Assembly: GCA_902621205.1 (NCBI GenBank)
Contig: CACNLH010000001.1
Location: 1-64,000, forward strand
Reading direction: 5' to 3'
Length of the DNA: 64,000 nt
From: an uncultured Alphaproteobacteria bacterium
Lineage (GTDB): Bacteria > Pseudomonadota > Alphaproteobacteria > HIMB59
How positions within the stretch are numbered: the stretch's first letter is position 1; every line of letters begins with the position of its first letter. Below are positions 44,401 to 51,505 of the stretch, piece after piece. The notes below the pieces were generated by a model. That model was not told the DNA's origin. It worked only from the letters and a program-made list of their open reading frames with translations, and did not search any database. A program made the position numbers and the translations under genes.

Positions 44401-47400
44401 AACTGGAGCGCAAGATGATGTATTAGATGATGATACAGATGCAGATGCGTCAGCATCTTTAAGTGTGTCGAAAATTAAACATAGTACAGACAGCTCATAC
44501 TCTTCTGTTACATCAAGCAGTACACATTTAAGTAATTTTACAACAGTCACCGGAACCTATGGAACATTAAAAATTGGTGCTGACGGATCATATATATACA
44601 CAGCTGATCAAACAGCAGCTGATGCTATAGATGCTAGTGATACAAAAACTGATGTCTTTGATTATGAAGCTACAGATGGCACACTTACAGCTACCGCAAC
44701 TTTAACTATAACTGTAACGGGAGTGAACGATGCCCCCGTTGCGCAAAATGATACTGGAACCATTAATGAAGATGGAACCTTGACTGTTATTAATAGCAGT
44801 AATAATACTACCGTAACACCTGCATCTCTTGATACCGGTTCTCCATATGCAACTACAAATACAACTCGTTCTGTAGCATTTAATCATGATGGGACTAAAA
44901 TGTTTGTTCTTGAACATAGCAATTCACCAGATATCTCTGTACACGCTTTAACAACTGCTTTTGATATAAATACTGCTACTCAAAGTAGTACAACTGACAT
45001 TTCTTCTCACGCAGGTAATCCACGTGGTATAAGATTTAATAATGATGGTACGAAGCTGTATATAAGCAATGGCTCAGGAAGTAATAAAAAGATTCATGAA
45101 TTTGCTTTATCTACAGCCTATGATATTTCCTCATTACCAACACCTACTTCAACTGTAATTAGCGGTCAAGACGGCAACCCTAGAGGTTTTACTTTTAATA
45201 CTGATGGAACTAAAATGTTTTTACTGGGAGATATTAATGATACTGTTTATGAATATTCTCTATCAACTGCTTTTGATTCCTCAACAATTTCATACACAAG
45301 TAGAAGTTTAGATTTTAGTGCAAAAGAAGAAACACCAAGGGGAATTTCATTTAACGCAACAGGCACAAAATTGTTTATCACAGGTCAGCAAAATGATGAT
45401 ATTTTAGAATACGATCTTAGTACCGGTTTTAACTTATCTACAGCAACATTTAATGGTGCATTTGATGTGAGTAGCTATGCAGATAAACCAACTGATATTA
45501 TATTTAATAATGATGGATCCAAAGCATTTTTAGCTCGAGCATCAAGTAACGGAATCCAATCTTTTTCACTTTCAAGTCCATATAGTTTTGTAGACATCAC
45601 CGGCGAATATACCGGCGATGTAATAGATACAACCTCAAGTTCAAACAACGACTCTGATGCTGACGCTAGTGCTTCTTTGAGAGTTTCAGCAATTCAACAT
45701 AGCTCGGCAGGCTCTTCCACAGCTGTAAGCAATAATACTACTTACGGTGCTTCTGGAACTACCGCGGGCACAACTGTTAGTGGAACTTATGGTCAACTAA
45801 CCATTGGTTCAGACGGCTCATATAAATACGTTGCTAACGACTCCGATGCGGACGCTCTTGATGCAGGCGATATAGTCACAGACGTATTTACTTACACATT
45901 GACTGACGGGACTGCAACGGATACTGCAACAATTACTATCACAGTTATTGGTATAAACGATACTCCTACCGCACAAGATGACGAAGGTGCAATAACCGAA
46001 GATCTAACTTTGACTGTTACAAACGGATCAAATTCCAACATTTCTGGTTCTCTTGACACAACAGGAGAAAATTCAGGTGATGTTTTAGACACCTCCTCAA
46101 GCTCTCATAAAGATACTGATTTAGATACATCAGCTTCTTTAAGCGTAAAGCTCATTAGAAAAAATCTTGGCACAGATTCTTCTGTTCAACCAGGAAGTTC
46201 TTATAACAGTAGCGGTACCTCCGTAACAGGAACTTATGGTACTTTAACAATTGGTGCAGACGGATCGTATAGTTATACTGCTGATCAAACAGCAGCTGAT
46301 GCTTTAGATGTTGGAGAAAGTAAAAATGATGTATTTACTTACACATTGACGGATGGTACAGCGACTGACACAGCAACACTAACGATTGCAGTTTCAGGAA
46401 AGAACGACACACCCGTAGGTGTAGACGATACCGATAGTGTGAACGAAGATGCTACTGTTACTAAAACGGGATCTGAGGAAGACGTGTTAAATGATGATAC
46501 AGATGCTGATACAGATGCTTCGCTAACAGTTACTAATATATCGCATACAAATGGTAACTCTGGAACTGTTTCTTCGGGTTCGACTTATAGCAGTAGTGGC
46601 ACACAAATAGTCGGTACTTATGGTACCTTAACAGTTGGAGCTGATGGTTCTTATACTTACACAGCCGATCAAACTGCAGCTGATGATTTAGATGCTAATG
46701 ATCCTGCAAGTGATGTCTTTACTTATACGCTAACCGATGAAAATTCTGCAACCGCGACAGCATTACTGACAATCAATATTACTGGTGTAAATGATGCTCC
46801 AGTAGCTGTTAATGACACCGATAGTGTGAACGAGGATGAAACTGTCTCTAAAACCGCTTCACAAAATGATGTTTTAAATGATGATACAGATGCAGATGAC
46901 TCAGCCTCTCTTACAGTTTCTGCTATTAGAACTGGGGCAGAGGATGGAACGGGTAATAGCGGCACTGTTGGATCTGCTTTAACTGGTACTTACGGAACAC
47001 TAACTCTTAATTCAAATGGATCTTATACTTATGTCGCTGATCAAAGTGCAGCTGATGATTTAGATGCAGGTGATACAGCAAACGACATCTTCACCTATAC
47101 AGTTTCTGATGGAACAGCAACTGATACAGCAACATTGACAATAACTGTAACGGGTGTCAATGACACCCCTGTAGCTGTTGATGACACCGATAGTGTTGAT
47201 GAGGACTCTAGCGTCACTAAGTTAGCTATTCAAGATGATGTTTTAGATGATGATACAGACGCTGACGATGACGACCCCGCCAATTTAACTGTTACAAAAA
47301 TTCAACCTGACTCCGGATCAGAGTCAAACGTTTCATCTGGTACTACACATCTTAATGGCACATCTGTGACAGGCGCTTATGGTACATTGGTGATTGGATC

Positions 47401-49477
47401 TAATGGAGCATATAAATACACAGCAGATCAAGCAAAAGCTGATGCCTTAGATGCTGGTGATACAGAAACCGACGTCTTCACCTATACAGTTTCTGATGGA
47501 ACAGCTACTGACACAGCAACATTGACAATTACAGTAACTGGTATTAATGATGATCCAGTCGGGGTAGATGATACTGACTCTGTGAATGAGGATGAAACTG
47601 TTACAAAAACAGCAGCTCAGAACGATTTATTAAATGATGATACCGATGCAGACGTTGATGACTCCTCTTCATTGACGGTAACAAATATATCTCACTCAAA
47701 TGGCAATTCAGGCACTGTTGCCTCAAGCTCAACTTATCAAAGTAATGGTACTCAAATAGTTGGTGCTTATGGAACATTAACTGTTGGTGCAGATGGATCT
47801 TACACTTACACTGCTGATCAAGCTGCAGCTGATGATATAGCCGATGGCTCTTCTGAGACAGATGTCTTTACTTATACTGTATCCGATGGAACAGCAACTG
47901 ATACAGCAACAATTACCATTACAGTTACCGGTCAAGATAATGAGGTTGTTGGAAATAATGATACTGGAAGTGTTACAGATGGTAATACTCTAAGTGTTGG
48001 AAATAAAGGCTCCGGTCTATTGTCAAATGATACTGATAGTGGAAGTGATGCTGATGAGAGCGCAGATGCAACAATTTCTGCTGTAAGAACAGGAACAGAA
48101 GCAGGTACTGGTACAAGTGGCACGGTGGGATCTTCTTTAAAAGGCACTTACGGAACACTAACACTCAACTCAGACGGTACTTACTCATATGTTGCAGACC
48201 AAGATGGAGCAGACATACTGACCCCAGATACTACGGCTATAGATTATTTTACTTATACAATCTCAAATGGAACAAGTACTGACACAGCACAATTAGCCGT
48301 CACAGTTACTGGTATCAATGATGCCCCTACTTCTTCTAAAGCTCCTATATTTAGAGGTGCTGAAAATAATAAGATTGTCATTCAATCAAAACTTTTCTTT
48401 GATGATCCAGATCCTAGCAACAGCACTTACGGCCAATTAACATATAGTTACGGCGGTTTACCGTCAGGCCTGACTGTTAATGATGCAGGGAGAATTAGAG
48501 GCCGTCTACCTGAGGGCACTTATACTTTTACAGTAACGGCAACCGATGGAGGTAACTTATCTACACAACAAACATTTACAATAATCATTGGAAAACCTGG
48601 GAAACCCGGTGAAGCTACAACCCCACCACTAATTATTAAGCAAAAGACTTTAGAAAAAGCTATTGCTAATAAAACGGTTACATTTGAAACACCTAAAGTT
48701 AACGACCAAATAGCTGATCTTGCGGTAAGGGGAACTTTAGGCTCCCTAGTTAAGGAATACACATTTAATGGTGGTATGAAGGTAATAGACGTTGCCGTCG
48801 AAGATCTCAATATTGATCAAAGTGGAAGACCTGGAATAAATGAAAACACCTTATTAGGTTTTGCTATCGGAGATGATTATAGAGTTAATGTAAAACAGTA
48901 CACAGGAACTCTGGAGGATGGCTCCTCTCTTCCAAATTGGATACGCGTTGATCCATCAACAGGTCAGACGATTGTTCAATTTCCTCAAAATATCTACTCA
49001 ATCGATGTCAAGGTGATTGCAATCGATAATGATAATAGCACAAGAGAAATTAATGTTACTCTAGATAGGAACTCTGTTAGCCAGGACAAAGCCTTAAAAC
49101 GCGACCTCGAGCCTTTCATAGACCGAAGTGCAGCTTTAAAAACCGAAGTTACTGTTGATGAAAAAGGACAAATGTTACTTGACACACAAAATGATTTAGA
49201 AGATGAGTCGATTATAAATAATACTATTAACCTGAATGACTCAGACAATAATGAAAATCAAACACCTAACACAGACGATCAGTCAAGTCTTAATGATATA
49301 CCAACTATTCCAGGAGAAATTGATGAGGTCACTTCTCAAGATTCTATTGTTTTAAATTCACAAAATATTGAATCAAATGAAAAACTTATTAAATTTGCAA
49401 CTCTTCAAGAGCAATTAGATTCACATTATGAGGGTCACGAAAATTATGGAGATAAACTTGTTAAAGTTTCTGGTTAA
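41402..49477 (+). CDS. Giant surface protein: LEPR motif, DUF4347, VCBS-type repeats
   Basis: 2691 residues from a GTG. Residues 16-25 read LEPRIMFDGA, the N-terminal motif of large surface proteins of this type. DUF4347 covers about 66-225, with H122 (IIGHASTG) and C165 (FYGCNLAQG) placed like a caspase-type dyad and ending GGDWNLEKKYG. A beta-rich region (225-440) precedes about twelve VCBS-type repeats of roughly 125 residues, one interrupted by a propeller-like insert. An Ig-like domain and an acidic tail (2560-2691) follow. No RTX nonapeptides and no Sec signal are seen. It probably acts as an adhesin. Its end overlaps the first adaptor gene. Confidence 0.88.
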   Translation: MADKQKTYPHFSIQMLEPRIMFDGAAVYAAGEAIETVEDQIQNNSLNETDLSIDLKAITHNNDSRKEIVFIDKGVDDYQTIINSIDETKSIYLIDSNENGFAKMQSILQDQSDIDAVHIIGHASTGQVVLGNSILNSETINSFSTTLQSIGTSLTQDGDLLFYGCNLAQGDQGKLLIQQIGNITQADIAASDDITGKGGDWNLEKKYGIVETNGISVVDYKHSLLQNGISSLDGFVENTGTNLRAGTSDGGHAASASNHTDGHSPYVITLERENINSGSFAFYKTTNLGTGYEENNSGVRTRGPDITSGTTTVDASSTPMNSYYVYATENSGRNTVRSVTFENEILGVWFNMNNIIAYSGVDKSGGNYHTISQHGSGGQNAFSTEKLKWEWSTSVSDTSKPSGHKHDWFGVDTDSNKLYIGFNNGADHGDIVRVFTKASNQAPVAVDDTDSVNEDATVTKTGSENDVLNDDSDPDGDTITVSKINHNGGTNSNVSSSSTSSSGGTSVTGTYGTLTIGGDGSYTYVADQDLTDDLDAGDPATDIFVYTITDGGLTDTANLTISITGVNDAPVAVDDADSVTAAQSVSKSASQDDVMNDDSDPDDDDSFTVTHIKKAGGSDSTVSSGTTNSNGTSVTGTYGVLTIGADGSYTYNANNAVGLALNQTAIDTFEYTITDTQGGTASADLVITITGINNSPSAQNDVGVIDEGETLTVANGANANVSGSFDADEEHSGDLIDTSSSSHKDSDPDGDTLSITLIKETTAGSNSSITSNSTYNGTGSSAGTSVSGLYGTLTIGSDGSYKYVANDSISGFDSSETLTDSFTYTLSDGSATDTGTLTITLLGQDNENPSATDNTNAVNEDATVTVTDGTTGVTGDVLINDTDPEGDTLTVSKIKKNNGNFSNVSSGTTNSNGTSVTGSYGTLVIGADGSYTYTADQDLADALDGGSPADTITDVFVYEVSDGNSGSDTANITITITGINDPVVATDDTDSVNEDASVTKTGAQDDVLDDDTDADASASLSVSKIKHSTDSSYSSVTSSSTHLSNFTTVTGTYGTLKIGADGSYIYTADQTAADAIDASDTKTDVFDYEATDGTLTATATLTITVTGVNDAPVAQNDTGTINEDGTLTVINSSNNTTVTPASLDTGSPYATTNTTRSVAFNHDGTKMFVLEHSNSPDISVHALTTAFDINTATQSSTTDISSHAGNPRGIRFNNDGTKLYISNGSGSNKKIHEFALSTAYDISSLPTPTSTVISGQDGNPRGFTFNTDGTKMFLLGDINDTVYEYSLSTAFDSSTISYTSRSLDFSAKEETPRGISFNATGTKLFITGQQNDDILEYDLSTGFNLSTATFNGAFDVSSYADKPTDIIFNNDGSKAFLARASSNGIQSFSLSSPYSFVDITGEYTGDVIDTTSSSNNDSDADASASLRVSAIQHSSAGSSTAVSNNTTYGASGTTAGTTVSGTYGQLTIGSDGSYKYVANDSDADALDAGDIVTDVFTYTLTDGTATDTATITITVIGINDTPTAQDDEGAITEDLTLTVTNGSNSNISGSLDTTGENSGDVLDTSSSSHKDTDLDTSASLSVKLIRKNLGTDSSVQPGSSYNSSGTSVTGTYGTLTIGADGSYSYTADQTAADALDVGESKNDVFTYTLTDGTATDTATLTIAVSGKNDTPVGVDDTDSVNEDATVTKTGSEEDVLNDDTDADTDASLTVTNISHTNGNSGTVSSGSTYSSSGTQIVGTYGTLTVGADGSYTYTADQTAADDLDANDPASDVFTYTLTDENSATATALLTINITGVNDAPVAVNDTDSVNEDETVSKTASQNDVLNDDTDADDSASLTVSAIRTGAEDGTGNSGTVGSALTGTYGTLTLNSNGSYTYVADQSAADDLDAGDTANDIFTYTVSDGTATDTATLTITVTGVNDTPVAVDDTDSVDEDSSVTKLAIQDDVLDDDTDADDDDPANLTVTKIQPDSGSESNVSSGTTHLNGTSVTGAYGTLVIGSNGAYKYTADQAKADALDAGDTETDVFTYTVSDGTATDTATLTITVTGINDDPVGVDDTDSVNEDETVTKTAAQNDLLNDDTDADVDDSSSLTVTNISHSNGNSGTVASSSTYQSNGTQIVGAYGTLTVGADGSYTYTADQAAADDIADGSSETDVFTYTVSDGTATDTATITITVTGQDNEVVGNNDTGSVTDGNTLSVGNKGSGLLSNDTDSGSDADESADATISAVRTGTEAGTGTSGTVGSSLKGTYGTLTLNSDGTYSYVADQDGADILTPDTTAIDYFTYTISNGTSTDTAQLAVTVTGINDAPTSSKAPIFRGAENNKIVIQSKLFFDDPDPSNSTYGQLTYSYGGLPSGLTVNDAGRIRGRLPEGTYTFTVTATDGGNLSTQQTFTIIIGKPGKPGEATTPPLIIKQKTLEKAIANKTVTFETPKVNDQIADLAVRGTLGSLVKEYTFNGGMKVIDVAVEDLNIDQSGRPGINENTLLGFAIGDDYRVNVKQYTGTLEDGSSLPNWIRVDPSTGQTIVQFPQNIYSIDVKVIAIDNDNSTREINVTLDRNSVSQDKALKRDLEPFIDRSAALKTEVTVDEKGQMLLDTQNDLEDESIINNTINLNDSDNNENQTPNTDDQSSLNDIPTIPGEIDEVTSQDSIVLNSQNIESNEKLIKFATLQEQLDSHYEGHENYGDKLVKVSG
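42721..48325 (+). repeat. Array of about twelve VCBS-type protein repeats
   Basis: Each unit opens with a GVNDAPVAVDDTDSVNEDAT-like line, passes NDDTDAD, GTYGTLTIGADGSYTYTADQ and DVFTYTLTDGTATDTATLTI, and closes into the next. Units begin near 42721, 43096, 43471, 43930, 44332, 44721, 45951, 46399, 46785, 47155, 47541 and 47935. The sixth is much longer because of an insertion. Acidic DxD positions suggest calcium binding. DNA identity between units is moderate, which points to age rather than very recent amplification. Confidence 0.88.
44861..45588 (+). other. Five-bladed propeller-like insertion in the sixth repeat
   Basis: Five consecutive units of about 48 residues share the pattern R-G-I-x-F-N-x-D-G-T-K-L-F, then a variable loop and an E-Y-x-L-S-T-A-F-D segment. 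They look like blades of a beta propeller (lactonase or YVTN type). They split one VCBS repeat: its GVNDAPVAQNDTGTINED start lies before and its remainder (GDVIDTTSSSNNDSDAD) after the insert. Confidence 0.7.
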
Positions 49478-50174
49478 AATAATATTTTTATCTCTCCTAT
49501 TTACTATTTCTTCTAAAGCCGAAGTTAGGGAATCAAGAGCATTGGTGGTTGCATCTCAAGAAGCTGTTCTTTCCAGTGAATTGGCCGCTCGTATTAATAG
49601 TATTTCTGTAAAAGAAATGGAAAGATTTAAAAAAGGAGATTTACTCATTCAATTCGATTGTAGTTTGTATGAAGCACAAAAAGATGTAGTCAGAGCCAAT
49701 GAAAATAGCGCATTGATCAAACTAAAAAGTGATGAACAGATGTTACAGATGAGATCAATTGGAAAATATGAACTTGAACTCTCTATATCAGAGTATGAGA
49801 AGGCAAAATCGGAATTACGTATTGCTGAACTAAATGTAGAGAGATGTGAAATTAGAGCACCTTTTGATGGTGCGGTTGAGGAAGTTGTGGTAAACGCATT
49901 TGAGTCGATACAGCCACAAGTTGAATTAATGAAGATTATAAAAACTGATGTTCTTGAATTAGAAATGGTAGTATCTAGTGAATGGGTTTCTTGGTTAACA
50001 ATAGGCCATCCAATCACTGTTTATATTGATGAAATACAAGAAGAATTCAATGCCTCTATAAGTGGAATTGGTGCAAATGTTGACGCTGTAAGCCAAACAA
50101 TTCAACTAAAAGGTACTATTACAAACGCTAGCTCTGCCCTTCTGCCTGGAATGAGTGGGCGAGTTGTATTTTGA
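49446..50174 (+). CDS. Periplasmic adaptor (membrane fusion) protein
   Basis: About 242 residues from the ATG at 49446; an ATG at 49428 is an alternative. A signal peptide (LLKFLVKIIFLSLLFTISSKA) directs it to the periplasm. A lipoyl-like half (ELAARINSISVKEMERFKKGDLLIQFD), a coiled-coil hairpin and the returning half (CEIRAPFDGAVEEVVVN) are followed by a beta-barrel domain. It is short for an RND-type adaptor and lacks the last membrane-proximal part. It overlaps the surface-protein gene by 32 nt and the next adaptor in a TTGA junction, so all are co-translated. Confidence 0.85.
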   Translation: MEINLLKFLVKIIFLSLLFTISSKAEVRESRALVVASQEAVLSSELAARINSISVKEMERFKKGDLLIQFDCSLYEAQKDVVRANENSALIKLKSDEQMLQMRSIGKYELELSISEYEKAKSELRIAELNVERCEIRAPFDGAVEEVVVNAFESIQPQVELMKIIKTDVLELEMVVSSEWVSWLTIGHPITVYIDEIQEEFNASISGIGANVDAVSQTIQLKGTITNASSALLPGMSGRVVF

Positions 50175-51505
50175 GCCAAGACCAATTAAATCGTTTAGCA
50201 AGGATTTTCACATTTGAAAAAAAATTACGTGAAGCAAAATCTTTAGTAGAAATCAGATATACAGTTACAAATGAGTTGAGAAACATAACCCCTTTTGTCT
50301 TTGCTTTTTTTGGAGAATGGACAAACCCAAATAAATTTAAGATTGATGCTATTTCTGACATAGCAGTTGTAGAGCAAACTTCTTCGACAACTATATTAGC
50401 TCAGAAAATAATAAGAGAAAAATTAAAAGAAGGATCTCCTGATACACATCCATTTACAATCGAAAAAGACTCATTAATTCCTGCTAAGGGTGAAAATCCA
50501 ATTCCTGATAAACTTTTATGGGTTCCTTGTTTTTCAAATCAAAAAGGCCCTCAAGCAGCATTGATACTTGCAAGAGATGAAAATTGGGAAGAGCAAGATA
50601 TCGAGTATATCAGACACTTGAGTGCATCTATTGGACACGCGATGGGATCACTCAAAGAAAATAATTTTTTTGAAAGTTCCATTAAAGTTTTTAAAAATAC
50701 ATGGTTTCAATTTTTAATTATAGCAGGACTTATTGCTAGTATGTTCATTCCAATTTCTCTTTCAACAGTTGGTAAATCAGAAATTGTTCCAAAAGACCCC
50801 TATGTTATAAATGCTCCTATTGAGGGTGTCATACAAGAAGTTTTTATTCAAAATAATGATAATGTTGATATTGGAACTACATTAATATCTTTTGAAAAAA
50901 CAGATTTACAAAATGATTACGATTTAGCTTTTCAAGAATTAAAAGTAATTGAAACCGAATTACTTCAGGCAAAACAGTCATCTTTTCAAAGTAAAGAGGA
51001 CAAAGCGATGGTTAGTCAACTTCAGAGTAAAATTAAACTTGTAGAACAAACCTTAAGTTATCAGAAATACCTATTAGATGAATCTACGATCAATTCTCCT
51101 GCTGATGGAATTGCAGTTATCAAGGATAAATCTCTTCTTATAGGCAAGCCTTTTAAAGTCGGAGAGACAATAATGGTTATTGCTGACCCATCGAATGTTG
51201 TTGTCGAGATAATGATGCCGGTAAAAGATGCCATAACAGTGAAAAAAGATGCAGAAATAAACGTTTTTTTAGACTCTGATCCACTGAATGTTATTCCTGC
51301 AAAGGTTTCAAAATTTTCTTATGAGCCTGAACTTACCAGTGAGAACACTCTAGCTTACCGGGTAACAGCGGAAATTCTTACGGCCAAAAACTCTCCAAGA
51401 ATTGGACTCAGAGGAACTGCAAAAATTTTCGGTGAAGAGGTGAAACTATTTTTTTACTTATTTAGAAAACCAATTATTTTTGTTCGACAAACACTTGGTA
51501 TCTAA
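50171..51505 (+). CDS. GAF-HlyD inner-membrane adaptor
   Basis: 444 residues from a TTG. Residues 1-170 form a GAF-like cytoplasmic domain (VEIRYTVTNELRNITPF; LILARDENWEEQDIEYI). A membrane helix (about 178-198, FQFLIIAGLIASMFIPISL) leads to a HlyD-type adaptor: lipoyl half (APIEGVIQEVFIQNNDNVDIG), coiled coil (about 250-300), second half (INSPADGIAVIKDK) and a beta barrel to the end. Such adaptors join an inner-membrane engine to a TolC duct. The cytoplasmic GAF could sense a small molecule or dimerise. It ends at the base before the M50 gene. Confidence 0.85.
   Translation: MSQDQLNRLARIFTFEKKLREAKSLVEIRYTVTNELRNITPFVFAFFGEWTNPNKFKIDAISDIAVVEQTSSTTILAQKIIREKLKEGSPDTHPFTIEKDSLIPAKGENPIPDKLLWVPCFSNQKGPQAALILARDENWEEQDIEYIRHLSASIGHAMGSLKENNFFESSIKVFKNTWFQFLIIAGLIASMFIPISLSTVGKSEIVPKDPYVINAPIEGVIQEVFIQNNDNVDIGTTLISFEKTDLQNDYDLAFQELKVIETELLQAKQSSFQSKEDKAMVSQLQSKIKLVEQTLSYQKYLLDESTINSPADGIAVIKDKSLLIGKPFKVGETIMVIADPSNVVVEIMMPVKDAITVKKDAEINVFLDSDPLNVIPAKVSKFSYEPELTSENTLAYRVTAEILTAKNSPRIGLRGTAKIFGEEVKLFFYLFRKPIIFVRQTLGI

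Noticed and set aside
43495-48164. Several reverse-strand frames of 65-95 codons inside the giant protein gene
   Set aside because: They mirror the repetitive Thr/Ser/Asp coding of the plus strand, recur at the same place in each repeat and lack ribosome sites.
42721-48325. Repeated DNA that might be a CRISPR array or satellite repeat
   Set aside because: The period is about 375-400 nt, the reading frame is kept throughout and the repeats differ in sequence; it is protein-level repetition.
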